A DNA stretch of 49,319 bases from Candidatus Nanopelagicaceae bacterium (GTDB taxonomy: Bacteria > Actinomycetota > Actinomycetes > Nanopelagicales > Nanopelagicaceae). Positions 19,736 through 28,487 of this stretch are shown here, one piece after another. Each line of letters opens with the position of its first letter. The first letter of the stretch is position 1. A program made the translations under genes and the position numbers. The notes under the pieces are model-generated. The model was not told the DNA's origin and made no database searches. It worked only from the letters and a program-made list of their open reading frames with translations. The stretch covers positions 1 through 49,319 of the forward strand of contig CANGJV010000002.1 in the NCBI GenBank assembly GCA_947454425.1, written 5' to 3'.

Positions 19736-20430
19736 CGGAAGTCCTTATCTGTCTTTACTAGTAGCGCAGCTTTTGCTTGATCCATCTCGCCAATCCCGAC
19801 GGATGGACATATTTTAGCGAGTGGGCAGGCTCCACATGCTGGTTTTCGTGAATGACATATGCGGCGACCGTGCCAAATCATTCGCTGAGAGAGATTTGTC
19901 CATTCACGCATCGGAATAAGTTCTCCAACTTCATATTCAACTTTCACCGGATCCATTGATGCAGTCCAGTGAAATCTTCGAGAGAGTCGGCCGAAATGTG
20001 TATCGACTGTTATGCCTGGGATATTAAATGCATGGCCGAGAACTACATTTGCCGTCTTACGTCCCACACCGGGCAGGGTGATTAACTCAGATAAAATTGC
20101 AGGAACCTCGCCATCAAACTCTTCTACAAGTTTGCTACCCAAGCCCTTGAGGTGGCGCGCCTTGGCGTGATGAAAACCGGCAGAGTAGATAAGTTCTTCG
20201 ATCTCAGAAAGCGGCGCTTTTGCATAATCTTTTGCACTCTTGTATTTCTTAAAGAGCGCTGGGGTTAGCTGGTTGATTCTCTTATCGGTGCACTGCGCCG
20301 AGAGAATTACCGCCACGATAAGTTCCAGTGGATTCTTAAAGTCTAGTTCGCAGTGAATATCTGGATAGGTTTTGGTGAGAATGCGGTAAATAGCCCCGGC
20401 CTGCTTCCGATTTTCTTTATCTGCGCTCAC
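19732..20430 (-). CDS. nth: Endonuclease III (DNA glycosylase/AP lyase)
   Basis: Nth removes oxidised pyrimidines and nicks abasic sites in base-excision repair. The helix-hairpin-helix [14 protein letters not shown] contains the catalytic lysine neighbourhood, [11 protein letters not shown] carries the catalytic aspartate, and the C-terminal cluster motif C-x6-C-x2-C-x5-C is intact ([17 protein letters not shown]). Length 232 is normal. The start is a GTG at 20428-20430 with no Shine-Dalgarno; TACTTT ends exactly 6 nt upstream, suggesting a leaderless transcript from the 17-bp region shared with crp. Confidence 0.96.
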   Translation of the reverse strand: MSADKENRKQAGAIYRILTKTYPDIHCELDFKNPLELIVAVILSAQCTDKRINQLTPALFKKYKSAKDYAKAPLSEIEELIYSAGFHHAKARHLKGLGSKLVEEFDGEVPAILSELITLPGVGRKTANVVLGHAFNIPGITVDTHFGRLSRRFHWTASMDPVKVEYEVGELIPMREWTNLSQRMIWHGRRICHSRKPACGACPLAKICPSVGIGEMDQAKAALLVKTDKDFR

Positions 20431-20447
20431 GGGTATAAAGTACCGGT
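20431..20447. promoter_or_regulatory. Compact divergent nth/crp promoter with overlapping -10 elements
   Basis: Only 17 bp separate two divergent GTG starts. On the plus strand TAAAGT (20436-20441) ends 6 nt before the crp GTG. On the minus strand TACTTT (20442-20437) ends 6 nt before the nth GTG. Both fit TANNNT with identical spacing and overlap by five base pairs, so the two leaderless promoters would compete for RNA polymerase. Confidence 0.65.
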
Positions 20448-21131
20448 GTGCCTCAAGATGATGAAGTTATACGTCGCGCTCCACTCTTTACTGCGCTCGA
20501 TGATGCATCTGCAACATCGCTTCGCGCTTCAATGGACTCTGTAAAGATTTCAAAAGGTGGAACTCTCTTTAAAGAGGGCGATGAAGGCGAGCATGTCTAT
20601 GTAATCGTGGATGGCAAGCTCAAGCTTGGTACATCAAGCGGAGATGGTCGTGAAAATCTTTTATCTATCCTTGGACCTGGCGAGATGTTCGGTGAACTCT
20701 CCCTCTTTGATCCAGGACCTCGTACCTCTACTGCAACAGCAGTTACTGATGCCAAGCTCCTTTCACTAAGCCATGAGAAATTGATTCCTTGGCTTCGTGA
20801 AAACCCAGAGGTTTCTCTTCAATTACTCGCACGTCTGGCACAACGCCTACGTCGCACCAACGAAGCGGTTGGAGATCTTGTCTTCTCTGATGTTCCAGGT
20901 CGTGTTGCAAAGGCTCTTATTGATTTAGGTGCCCGTTTTGGTAAGCAGACTGATGAAGGTCTATTTGTTCACCATGATCTGACCCAAGAGGAACTAGCTC
21001 AACTCGTTGGAGCATCTCGCGAGACTGTTAATAAGGCTCTCGCTGATTTTGCTGGTCGAAATTGGCTCAAGCTTGATGGACGCGCAGTCTTGATTACAGA
21101 TCTTGAACGTCTCGAAAAGCGCGGCAAATAA
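20448..21131 (+). CDS. crp: Crp/GlxR-family cyclic-nucleotide-responsive regulator
   Basis: This 227-residue global regulator is close to M. tuberculosis Rv3676 and corynebacterial GlxR. The N-terminal cyclic-nucleotide domain contains GENLL-like [17 protein letters not shown] and [16 protein letters not shown], the phosphate-binding cassette. A dimer helix (about 115-140) leads to the winged helix with [17 protein letters not shown] and NKALADF, the DNA-reading helix. Start GTG at 20448 with TAAAGT 6 nt upstream and no Shine-Dalgarno. Its likely target set includes carbon genes such as acs, by analogy only. It converges on ridA with 12 bp between stops. Confidence 0.96.
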   Translation: MPQDDEVIRRAPLFTALDDASATSLRASMDSVKISKGGTLFKEGDEGEHVYVIVDGKLKLGTSSGDGRENLLSILGPGEMFGELSLFDPGPRTSTATAVTDAKLLSLSHEKLIPWLRENPEVSLQLLARLAQRLRRTNEAVGDLVFSDVPGRVAKALIDLGARFGKQTDEGLFVHHDLTQEELAQLVGASRETVNKALADFAGRNWLKLDGRAVLITDLERLEKRGK

Positions 21132-21143
21132 CGCAGTAAATAT

Positions 21144-21605
21144 TTACGCGATTTCTACAGTGAGCTCGACCTCAACAGGTGAATTCAACGGTAGCTCTGC
21201 AACACCAATCGCGCTTCTCGCTGCGACTCCTGCTTCGCCCCAGATGTGCTTAAACAACTCTGATGCGCCATTCGCAACGGCTGGGTGATTGATAAAGCCG
21301 GATGCTCCGTTTACATAACAAACAATTCGAACAACCTGAACAATCGAATCAACCGGTGCAACAAGTTCGACAGCAGCAAGAGCATTGAGAGCGCAGATCT
21401 CTGCAAGTTTATTTGCTTCTTCGGGAGTGATATCCGAACCCACTTTTCCAACAGCTGCAATTGCACCATCAACCATCGGAAGCTGTCCTGCGGTAAATAC
21501 AATTTTGCCAGTGCGAACAGCTGGAACATATGCAGCCAATGGCTTTGAGGCAATTGGAAGAGTCAATCCCTTTTCGGCGAGCTTTGCGCGAACATCAACA
21601 GTCAT
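21144..21605 (-). CDS. RidA-family (YjgF/L-PSP) protein
   Basis: This 153-residue protein belongs to the RidA/YjgF superfamily, whose members deaminate reactive enamine/imine intermediates or have related roles. The body shows the family pattern VFTAGQLPMVDG, ICALNALAAVEL and the C-terminal RSAIGVAELPLNSPVEVELTVE. The critical arginine of true RidA (usually in an R-x-A/V-x-V segment) is in the RSAIGV stretch, so activity is possible but not certain. It matches the position of Rv3678c near crp in mycobacteria. Its ATG shares one base with the upstream stop (TAATG). Confidence 0.9.
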   Translation of the reverse strand: MTVDVRAKLAEKGLTLPIASKPLAAYVPAVRTGKIVFTAGQLPMVDGAIAAVGKVGSDITPEEANKLAEICALNALAAVELVAPVDSIVQVVRIVCYVNGASGFINHPAVANGASELFKHIWGEAGVAARSAIGVAELPLNSPVEVELTVEIA

Positions 21606-21757
21606 TATTTAATCTCGCGCTTCATGTATGCAACAAGTTGTTCTCCACCTGGTGCTGGAACTACTTGTACAAGTTCCCAGCCATCAGAACCCCATGTGTC
21701 GAGTATTTGCTTTGTTGCGTGTGACAAAAGTGGAACGGTTGCATATTCAAATTTCAT
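21605..21757 (-). CDS. Rv3678A-like small conserved protein (DUF4177-type)
   Basis: This 50-residue protein begins MKFEYATVPLLSHATKQILD, continues WGSDGWELVQVVP and ends AYMKREIK. The DGWELV core is typical of DUF4177-like small proteins, and the whole resembles the short actinobacterial protein encoded next to RidA near crp. The gene is linked by TAATG on both sides: its ATG overlaps the yqeY stop and its TAA overlaps the ridA ATG, so all three are translationally coupled. TTTCCTCCG on the plus strand shows that GGAGGAAA precedes its ATG. Function unknown. Confidence 0.88.
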   Translation of the reverse strand: MKFEYATVPLLSHATKQILDTWGSDGWELVQVVPAPGGEQLVAYMKREIK

Positions 21758-22215
21758 TAGTTTCCTCCGGCGAGCGTTGATTTAACAAGAGATGAAACAA
21801 GTGATCCATCTGCTTTTCCAGCAATAAGTGGCTTGATTGCACCCATGACCTTGCCCATATCGGCAGGACCTGCCGCACCAGTTGAAGCAACAGCATCAAC
21901 AATGATCTTCTTGATCTCATCTTCTGTTAATTGCGCCGGAAGATACTTAGCGATTACTTCACCCTCTGCTTTTTCTTCGGATGCCTTATCTGCGCGGCCG
22001 GCCTTTCCAAATTCTTCTGCTGCTTCGCGGCGCTTCTTAGCTTCACGCGAGAGAACAGTAATAATTTCTTCATCGCTGAGCTTTCGTGCTTCTTTGCCAG
22101 CAACTTCTTCATTTGTGATTGCAGTCAGAACCATCCGGATAGTTCCGGATACAAGCTTGTTGCTGCTGCGGATTGCCGCTGTGAGGTCTTCGTGAAGTGT
22201 CTCTTTAAGTCCCAC
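21757..22215 (-). CDS. GatB/YqeY domain protein
   Basis: This 152-residue protein has the YqeY fold: a helical N-terminal part (LKETLHEDLTAAIRSSNKL, RMVLTAITNEEV, VLSREAKKRREAAEEF) and a small C-terminal domain (YLPAQLTEDEI, GKVMGAIKPLIAGKADGSLV). The C-terminal domain resembles the tail of GatB that grips tRNA in the amidotransferase, but free YqeY proteins have no firmly known role. The start is a GTG at 22213-22215, and no clear -10 lies within 8 nt. It opens the yqeY, small protein, ridA unit. Confidence 0.93.
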   Translation of the reverse strand: MGLKETLHEDLTAAIRSSNKLVSGTIRMVLTAITNEEVAGKEARKLSDEEIITVLSREAKKRREAAEEFGKAGRADKASEEKAEGEVIAKYLPAQLTEDEIKKIIVDAVASTGAAGPADMGKVMGAIKPLIAGKADGSLVSSLVKSTLAGGN

Positions 22216-22270
22216 GTGTCTGATGCTCCAAATTCTTTGAATAGTTCGGTCTAATCATCTCATGCCCATG

Positions 22271-22276
22271 TAGCCT
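22271..22276 (+). promoter_or_regulatory. Putative leaderless -10 of the metallophosphoesterase gene
   Basis: TAGCCT fits TANNNT and ends 7 nt before the ATG at 22284; no Shine-Dalgarno is present. The same hexamer precedes acs and the glycosyltransferase at 48944. Confidence 0.5.
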
Positions 22277-22283
22277 CTATTCC

Positions 22284-23096
22284 ATGAGTTACGCGTTACG
22301 TGAAGCTGAAATCCCGGTATTGCCCGAGGGTCATGCGCCTATCCGTATCTTGCACTTCTCCGATCTTCACCTTACGCCAAAGCGCAAGACTGAGATTGCT
22401 GACATTAAATCGTGGGTGAAATACAAACCCGATTTAGTAATTAGTACAGGTGACTTTTTGGCAGATATGCAGGCGGTCCCCGTTGTACTTGATGCACTCG
22501 ATGGCTTACTTGATCTCCCTGGGCTTTTTGTATTTGGTTCAAATGATTACTTTGCTCCAAAGCCTAAAAATCCTTTGAAGTACCTACTTCCTAATCATGG
22601 AAAACGTGTTCATGGAGAAGATCTTCCATGGCCTGATTTAGATAATGGATTACAAAGCCGTGGCTGGATGAATCTCAACCGCGCTCGATCCACAATAAAG
22701 ATTAATGACACTGTAATTGAAGCGCGCGGCACAGATGACGCGCATCTTGAGTTTGACGATTACTCACTTGTTGCGGGAGAAGCAGGGCAATGCGATCTGG
22801 CTATCGGAGTTACTCATGCGCCATACCTTCGCATACTTGAAGGAATGAGCAAAGATAATCTTGATGTAATTTTTGCTGGGCATACACATGGGGGACAAGT
22901 TCGTCTACCTTGGCCTGGCGGCTCGAAGGCGCTAACAACAAATTGCGACTTACCTACGTGGCGCGCACGGGGGCTATCTCGTGAAAAAAATCAACCATTT
23001 CTTCATGTTTCTGCAGGTATGGGTACTAGTCCATTTGCGCGTATACGTGTTGCTAGTCCGCCCGAAGTTTCACTTATAACTTTGACTGAACAATAG
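22284..23096 (+). CDS. Calcineurin-like metallophosphoesterase (YaeI-type)
   Basis: This 270-residue protein has the dinuclear-metal motif series: FSDLHL (D27, H29), STGDFLAD (G56-D57), FGSNDYF in place of GNHD, and FAGHTHGGQVRLP near residue 200. This subset is the YaeI/YkuE type acting on phospholipid-linked or other phosphoesters. No signal peptide is evident, unlike twin-arginine-exported YkuE. In mycobacteria and Streptomyces the same gene follows ponA2 in the crp region; here ponA2 is absent and the gene abuts yqeY. Substrate unknown. Confidence 0.88.
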   Translation: MSYALREAEIPVLPEGHAPIRILHFSDLHLTPKRKTEIADIKSWVKYKPDLVISTGDFLADMQAVPVVLDALDGLLDLPGLFVFGSNDYFAPKPKNPLKYLLPNHGKRVHGEDLPWPDLDNGLQSRGWMNLNRARSTIKINDTVIEARGTDDAHLEFDDYSLVAGEAGQCDLAIGVTHAPYLRILEGMSKDNLDVIFAGHTHGGQVRLPWPGGSKALTTNCDLPTWRARGLSREKNQPFLHVSAGMGTSPFARIRVASPPEVSLITLTEQ

Positions 23097-23170
23097 AGTC
23101 TTCGTTAACCAGTTTTCCGCTTTCGTTACTTCATACTAAACCTAGCTGTTCGACAATAGAAAGGTTTTAC

Positions 23171-24073
23171 ATGCAAAATATTCAATCACACATGGTTAAG
23201 TATCGAGGTTTGGTCGCATCTGTTCTGATCGTTCCTCTATTGAGTCTCTATGGCTTTGGCTTCTCTGGCTATGACTCATCTTGGTACAACCCATCATTCA
23301 CATCATTTGTAAGCTTTGCATTTATATTGATTTTTGGAAGTTACTTTATTCGTAACGCTACTTACGGAAATGCATTTTTTGCTTCAGGTTTATTCCTAAG
23401 TTTATTCCTGACGGCAAATGCAATTGTCTACGCTTCAAGTGAGTATTCAATGCTGGTCAGAACTGCACTTGGAATCAGTACGGTCGGTGTAATTTTCGGC
23501 ATCGTAACTCTATTCATGGGAGCCAACTCGATAGTTGCACACCTCAGTGAATCTTTCCGAAGAGTCCTTTCTGGAGCGGAGCACAAGGTTGTAAATGCAC
23601 TTACTCAGATTGTGCTTTTAGGTGTTATCTTGTGGGTTAGCTACGGAATTTACTTGTTCAACCATGATCAAACCGAGACAGATTTCAAGTTCTTTATTAC
23701 CTTTGCAGTCCGAGTACTTATGGCCTATTTCATCGCCTTTAGTCTCGTTAATGTAATTCATCACTTGATTACTACAAACTGGAGAACTATCTCTAGCGTC
23801 TTCTCAAAGTTGGATGACACCAGCATCAATACCTACCTCACTCGCACAATCTCTTCCTGGATTTATGCGGTTGCTCGCTGGGCAACTTTTGTCGGTATGG
23901 GTTATGCGGTTGCAGCAAACTTAAATACCTACGAAGGATGGCCACAACTATGGATATTCCCATTAGCGCTGCCATTCATTTTCCTCATCGGTTATTTGAT
24001 TTTGATGGCTATCAGAATCGTAATTGAGTACTCCAATGCACTTATCCACGTTGCGGAGAACACTGCAAAGTAA
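23171..24073 (+). CDS. Unrecognised polytopic membrane protein
   Basis: This 300-residue protein has about eight hydrophobic segments, roughly at residues 10-30, 45-62, 74-92, 103-121, 147-166, 177-200, 233-252 and 260-285. There is no catalytic motif I recognise. Loops include a charged segment after helix 4 (HLSESFRRVLSGAEHK) and another after helix 6 (TNWRTISSVFSKLDD). GAAAGG lies 8 nt before the ATG, a normal ribosome site. It is monocistronic, ending in a strong terminator. It interrupts the otherwise conserved chromosomal order, so it may be an acquired or lineage-specific gene. Function cannot be assigned. Confidence 0.75.
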   Translation: MQNIQSHMVKYRGLVASVLIVPLLSLYGFGFSGYDSSWYNPSFTSFVSFAFILIFGSYFIRNATYGNAFFASGLFLSLFLTANAIVYASSEYSMLVRTALGISTVGVIFGIVTLFMGANSIVAHLSESFRRVLSGAEHKVVNALTQIVLLGVILWVSYGIYLFNHDQTETDFKFFITFAVRVLMAYFIAFSLVNVIHHLITTNWRTISSVFSKLDDTSINTYLTRTISSWIYAVARWATFVGMGYAVAANLNTYEGWPQLWIFPLALPFIFLIGYLILMAIRIVIEYSNALIHVAENTAK

Positions 24074-24083
24074 TTGAATCAAT

Positions 24084-24120
24084 AAAAATCCCCCGTCAGA
24101 ATTCTGACGGGGGATTTTTT
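24084..24120. terminator. Bidirectional rho-independent terminator
   Basis: A perfect inverted repeat, CCCCCGTCAGAA / TTCTGACGGGGG (24090-24113), is flanked by AAAAAT on the left and ATTTTTT on the right. Either strand therefore yields a GC-rich stem followed by a U tract. It serves the membrane-protein gene (+) and the lysC-asd-fcl-gmd unit (-). Confidence 0.95.
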
Positions 24121-24129
24121 CTTTAATCT

Positions 24130-25119
24130 TTAACTTTTTTTCGCTAAGGCTTCAATATCGGCATCGACCATAAGTTCTGCAAGTTCTTTCCAGTGAGTCT
24201 TTGCCTTCCAGCCAAATGCATTAGCTGCCTTTGATGGATCTCCGATAAGCGCATCGACTTCGGTTGGACGAATGTACTTCTTATCAGTCTCGACGTGATC
24301 TTCCCAGTTGAGGCCAGCGTGTGAAAATGATGCTTCTACAAAGTCGCGCACTGTCGCACCGACGCCAGTAGCAACAACATAGTCGGATGGCTTATCTTGC
24401 TGGAGCATCAGCCACATTGATTCGACATACTCTTTCGCATAGCCCCAGTCGCGAACTGCATCCAGATTTCCAAGGAACAATTTATCTTGATGGCCCGCTT
24501 TGATGGCAGCCACTGCGCGTGTGATTTTACGGGTTACGAAAGTCTCGCCACGACGAGGTGATTCGTGATTAAAGAGAATTCCGTTTGTTGCATGCATTCC
24601 GTAGCCATCGCGATAGTTAACTGTGCACCAGTACGCCATCAACTTTGCTGCAGCATAGGGAGATTGTGGGCGGAAAACTGAATTTTCATTCTGTGGTGGT
24701 GGAGTAGAGCCGAAGAGTTCAGATGTTGAAGCCTGATAGAAGCGAGTTTCGATATCTGCACTACGGATTGCCTCTAGCAAGCCAACTGCTCCAACCGCAT
24801 CAACTTGACCGGTGTACTGAGGCATTGTGAATGAAACCTGCACATGCGATTGCGCGCCAAGGTTATAGACCTCAGTTGGCTTAATTTCGCGAATGAGGTT
24901 TGTTAGACCGACGCCATCAATTAAATCTCCGTAGTGCAAGAAGAGCTGGGGATTCTTTGCATGAGGATCTTCGTAAATATGATCGATGCGGGATGTATTA
25001 AATGTAGAAGAGCGACGAATGAGGCCATGGACTTCATAACCTTTTGCAAGCAAGAACTCTGCAAGGTAAGAACCATCTTGTCCGGTTACACCGGTGATAA
25101 GAGCTACTTTTCTACTCAT
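24130..25119 (-). CDS. gmd: GDP-mannose 4,6-dehydratase
   Basis: Gmd converts GDP-mannose to GDP-4-keto-6-deoxymannose, the first step to GDP-L-fucose or GDP-rhamnose. It is a short-chain dehydrogenase/epimerase with the NADP-binding [15 protein letters not shown], the catalytic [10 protein letters not shown] and the family segments [15 protein letters not shown] and [13 protein letters not shown]. Length 329 is slightly short but complete. It overlaps fcl by 4 bp (ATGA), so the two successive enzymes are coupled. It ends 10 bp before the terminator. Confidence 0.96.
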   Translation of the reverse strand: MSRKVALITGVTGQDGSYLAEFLLAKGYEVHGLIRRSSTFNTSRIDHIYEDPHAKNPQLFLHYGDLIDGVGLTNLIREIKPTEVYNLGAQSHVQVSFTMPQYTGQVDAVGAVGLLEAIRSADIETRFYQASTSELFGSTPPPQNENSVFRPQSPYAAAKLMAYWCTVNYRDGYGMHATNGILFNHESPRRGETFVTRKITRAVAAIKAGHQDKLFLGNLDAVRDWGYAKEYVESMWLMLQQDKPSDYVVATGVGATVRDFVEASFSHAGLNWEDHVETDKKYIRPTEVDALIGDPSKAANAFGWKAKTHWKELAELMVDADIEALAKKS

Positions 25120-26048
25120 CGTCGTACTTCTCCCTTAGCTGTTGCATCTTTATACCAAGCGACAGTTGATGCAATTCCGTCGCGCAATGAAATCTTTGGT
25201 GACCACCCAAGGGCTTTCGCCTTAGATACATCGAGAACCTTACGAGGTGTTCCATCAGGCTTCGATGAATCCCATGCCAATTGACCTGTAAAACCCGAAA
25301 CTTCAGCGACTAATTCCGCTAATTCTTTAATAGTGAGGTCTTCCCCGGTTCCAATATTGAGATGCTCAGAAGAATCGTAACTCTGACCTAAATGCACAAC
25401 GGCTGATGCAAGATCATCAACGTGCAAGAACTCGCGCTTTGGTGAACCTGTTCCCCATAGCGTTTCGGTTGCAACGTTGTTCTCTGCTGCTTCTACAAAA
25501 CGTCGAATAAAGGCAGGCAGAACATGTGAGCCCTGTAGTTCGAAGTTGTCATTAATGCCGTATAAATTGGTCGGCATCAAGGAAATCCATTTGCGGCCGT
25601 ACTCTTTCCGGAAAGATTTAATAAGTTCGATACCGGCAATTTTTGCCACAGCGTAGGCCGAGTTTGTCTCTTCAAGCGGGCCAGTAAGCAGATACTCCTC
25701 TTTTATAGGCTGCGCGCAATCACGTGGGTAGATACAACTTGAACCAAGGAAGATAAATTTTTCAACATCGGCAGCGTGCGCTGCCTCCATCAAGTTGCTT
25801 TGGATGCGCACGTTATCTGCCAGGAATTCGACTGGGAATGAGTTATTGGCGCCGATTCCACCAACCTTTGCAGCGGCATCGACAATGAGAGTTGGTCTTA
25901 CATCTTTGATAAAGGCGAAGGTAGCTTCGCGATCTAAGAGATCGACAATCTTTCGACTAACAGGGATAACTTCTTGGCCTGCAGATTGATAGGCACGGAC
26001 TATCGCCGAGCCGGCAAGTCCTGTGCCACCGGCTACAACGATTGTCAT
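25116..26048 (-). CDS. fcl: GDP-L-fucose synthase
   Basis: Fcl epimerises and reduces the Gmd product to GDP-L-fucose with NADPH. The 310-residue protein shows the Rossmann start [44 protein letters not shown] and the catalytic [12 protein letters not shown]. It lies 9 bp after asd. A Shine-Dalgarno is not evident, whereas TAGACT, overlapping the asd stop codon, ends 6 nt before the ATG. A private leaderless promoter inside the larger operon is therefore plausible. No fucosyltransferase is adjacent. Confidence 0.96.
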   Translation of the reverse strand: MTIVVAGGTGLAGSAIVRAYQSAGQEVIPVSRKIVDLLDREATFAFIKDVRPTLIVDAAAKVGGIGANNSFPVEFLADNVRIQSNLMEAAHAADVEKFIFLGSSCIYPRDCAQPIKEEYLLTGPLEETNSAYAVAKIAGIELIKSFRKEYGRKWISLMPTNLYGINDNFELQGSHVLPAFIRRFVEAAENNVATETLWGTGSPKREFLHVDDLASAVVHLGQSYDSSEHLNIGTGEDLTIKELAELVAEVSGFTGQLAWDSSKPDGTPRKVLDVSKAKALGWSPKISLRDGIASTVAWYKDATAKGEVRR

Positions 26049-26054
26049 GTAATT

Positions 26055-26060
26055 AGTCTA
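26055..26060 (-). promoter_or_regulatory. Putative internal leaderless -10 for fcl-gmd
   Basis: TAGACT contains the asd stop codon TAG and ends 6 nt (AATTAC) before the fcl ATG. It fits the TANNNT pattern seen across the window and would let sugar-nucleotide genes be expressed apart from lysC-asd. Confidence 0.45.
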
Positions 26061-27119
26061 CTTGGTGAATTCAGCAGCAACGAGCTCTGCGATTTGAGCC
26101 GTGTTGAGTGCAGCTCCCTTCCGCAAATTATCGCCGCATACAAATAAATCAATCGCCTTTGGGTTATCGAGAGACTGACGCACGCGACCAACCCAAGTTG
26201 GATCGGTTCCTACAACATCGGCAGGGGTTGGATATTCCTGCTTCTCTGGATTGTCATAGAGAAGAACGCCTTCAGCTTTCTTCAAAGCAGATTGTGCAGC
26301 CTTGCGAGATACTTCCTTTGAGAAGACTGCATGCACTGTCAATGAATGAGTTGTAATCACAGGAACACGAACACATGTGACAGAAACTTTAAGCTTTGGC
26401 ATTCCAAGAATCTTCCGTGATTCATTGCGAACCTTCAGCTCTTCCGATGAGTATCCATCTTCTTTTAATGAACCTGCCCATGGGACAACATTCATTGCAA
26501 GTGGTGCTGGGAATGGACCTAAATCTGTAATAACGCCACGGAGATCTTTAGCAACAGAGCCGAGATTCTTACCTGCAACCTTTGAAATCTGATCGTGAAG
26601 CGCATCAATTCCTGGCTGACCTGCACCAGATGCTGCTTGGTATGAAGAGACGACAAGTTCCTTCAAGCCAAACTTCTTATTGAGCGCACCCATCGCAACA
26701 ATCATTGAAAGAGTCGTGCAATTTGGATTAGAGATAATCCCCTTCGGGCGCTTCTTAATATCTTTTGGATTTACCTCAGGAACTACGAGTGGAACCTTCT
26801 TATCCATACGGAATGCACCAGAGTTATCGACTACGACTGCGCCACGTGCTGCTGCAATCGGCGCCCATTCGGCGGAAACCTCATCAGGCACATCAAACAT
26901 CGCAATATCGATGCCATCGAATGCCTCAGGGGAAAGTGCAACAACTGTTAACTCTTCGCCACGGCATACAAGCTTTTTGCCTGCACTTCGCGCGGATGCG
27001 ATCAGACGGATCTCGCCGTAGACATTCTTTCGCTTACTTAAAATATCGAGCATGACAGTGCCCACTGCGCCAGTTGCACCAACAACAGCTAGTGATGGGA
27101 GTTTCTTCTTCTTACTCAT
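26058..27119 (-). CDS. asd: Aspartate-semialdehyde dehydrogenase
   Basis: Asd reduces aspartyl phosphate to aspartate semialdehyde, feeding lysine/diaminopimelate, threonine and methionine. [13 protein letters not shown] is the NADP loop, [12 protein letters not shown] contains the catalytic cysteine, and [14 protein letters not shown] and the late histidine region [13 protein letters not shown] fit the family. Length 353 is normal. It overlaps lysC by 4 bp (ATGA), as in most actinobacteria, guaranteeing co-production with aspartokinase. Confidence 0.96.
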   Translation of the reverse strand: MSKKKKLPSLAVVGATGAVGTVMLDILSKRKNVYGEIRLIASARSAGKKLVCRGEELTVVALSPEAFDGIDIAMFDVPDEVSAEWAPIAAARGAVVVDNSGAFRMDKKVPLVVPEVNPKDIKKRPKGIISNPNCTTLSMIVAMGALNKKFGLKELVVSSYQAASGAGQPGIDALHDQISKVAGKNLGSVAKDLRGVITDLGPFPAPLAMNVVPWAGSLKEDGYSSEELKVRNESRKILGMPKLKVSVTCVRVPVITTHSLTVHAVFSKEVSRKAAQSALKKAEGVLLYDNPEKQEYPTPADVVGTDPTWVGRVRQSLDNPKAIDLFVCGDNLRKGAALNTAQIAELVAAEFTK

Positions 27120-28387
27120 CGTCCTGAACCTCCATATACGACAGCTTCATTCTGATCTGAATCAAGGCCAAAAGCAGTGTGGGCAGCCTTTGCTGCACGC
27201 TCGAGATCGCTCTCGCGAACGATGATGGAGATGCGGATTTCAGAGGTAGAAATCATTTCGATGTTAACGCCGGCTTCTGACATAGCAGCAAAGAATGTTG
27301 CTGTAACACCTGGGTGTGAACGCATACCTGCGCCGACCAATGAAAGTTTTCCGATGGTGTCGTCATATTGAATTGAAGCGAAACCAACTTCACCTTGAAT
27401 CTTCTTCAAAACAGTTGTTGCTTCGGCGCCATCTGCCTTAGGTAGTGTGAAGGAAATATCGGTAAGGCCAGTAGCAGCTGCAGAGACGTTCTGCACAATC
27501 ATGTCGATGTTGAGATCGTTATCAGCGAGCGCCTGGAAGATTCGCGCTGCAACACCAGTTCGGTCAGGAACACCGACGATTGTGACCTTCGCTTCAGATT
27601 TATCATGTGCGACTCCGGCGATGATTGCTTGCTCCATGGTGCCTCCTTCTGGGTGGTTTTCAACTACCCATGTTCCTTCTAGCGGTGAGAAAGATGAACG
27701 GACGTGAATCGGTAAGTTGTAGCGACGTGCATATTCGACACAACGCAAGTGAAGAACCTTTGCTCCAGCGGCAGCGAGTTCTAGCATCTCTTCATATGTG
27801 ACGGTATTTAATTTTCGAGCCGCAGGTACGGTGCGAGGATCCGCTGAGAAGATTCCATCAACATCTGTATAAATCTCGCAGACATCTGCTTCGAGTGCTG
27901 CAGCAAGTGCAACTGCAGTTGTATCTGAACCACCGCGACCTAAAGTTGTGATGTCTTTGGTATCTTGCGAAATTCCTTGGAAGCCGGCAACGATTGCAAT
28001 GTTTCCGCCATCAATAGCTTCACGAATTCGACCGGGTGTGACATCGATGATGCGCGCCTTGCCGTGGGTTGAATCGGTAATAACGCCTGCTTGTGAACCG
28101 GTAAATGATTGTGCTTCAAAACCTAAATTATTAATTGCCATTGCAAGAAGTGCCATGGAGATTCGCTCGCCAGCGGTGAGCAACATATCGAGTTCGCGCC
28201 CTGGTGGAATTGGAGAGACTTGATTTGCCAGATCGATGAGTTCATCGGTGGTGTCGCCCATCGCAGAGACCACGACGACGACTTGGTTACCAGCTTTCTT
28301 GCTCGCAACGATTCTTGCGGCAACGCGCTTCATCCCCTCAGCATCAGCTACTGAAGATCCGCCGTACTTTTGAACGATGAGCGCCAT
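27116..28387 (-). CDS. lysC: Aspartate kinase, alpha and beta forms
   Basis: Aspartate kinase phosphorylates aspartate at the head of the lysine/threonine pathway. [15 protein letters not shown] begins the kinase domain, and the C-terminal third holds two ACT domains that bind lysine and threonine for feedback. At 423 residues it is the class with alpha and beta subunits from one gene. An internal in-frame ATG (27635-27637, [14 protein letters not shown]) has its own AAGGAGG, producing the 173-residue regulatory beta subunit. The 100 bp upstream of the start contain no lysine riboswitch-sized element. Confidence 0.96.
   Translation of the reverse strand: MALIVQKYGGSSVADAEGMKRVAARIVASKKAGNQVVVVVSAMGDTTDELIDLANQVSPIPPGRELDMLLTAGERISMALLAMAINNLGFEAQSFTGSQAGVITDSTHGKARIIDVTPGRIREAIDGGNIAIVAGFQGISQDTKDITTLGRGGSDTTAVALAAALEADVCEIYTDVDGIFSADPRTVPAARKLNTVTYEEMLELAAAGAKVLHLRCVEYARRYNLPIHVRSSFSPLEGTWVVENHPEGGTMEQAIIAGVAHDKSEAKVTIVGVPDRTGVAARIFQALADNDLNIDMIVQNVSAAATGLTDISFTLPKADGAEATTVLKKIQGEVGFASIQYDDTIGKLSLVGAGMRSHPGVTATFFAAMSEAGVNIEMISTSEIRISIIVRESDLERAAKAAHTAFGLDSDQNEAVVYGGSGR
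27635..27648 (-). promoter_or_regulatory. Internal ribosome binding site and start for the aspartokinase beta subunit
   Basis: AAGGAGG (27642-27648) lies 4 nt before an in-frame ATG, giving a 173-residue product spanning 27116-27637. It contains the two ACT domains. Corynebacterium is known to make LysC beta from the equivalent position. Confidence 0.8.
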
Positions 28388-28487
28388 GAGTTAAGTCTGA
28401 AGCCATACGTTAATACCGTCTAGCCGAATTTAGGATTATCTCAATATATGAAACAGGTTTCTATCCAAATAATGAGACATTTACTCT

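Noticed and set aside
21136-21147. GTAAATATTTAC palindrome between crp and ridA as a terminator
   Set aside because: The stem is nearly all A/T and has no U tract; it also covers the ridA stop codon.
28388-28487. Lysine riboswitch upstream of lysC
   Set aside because: The gap is 100 bp; the lysine riboswitch needs about 170-190 nt and none of its conserved stems is visible.
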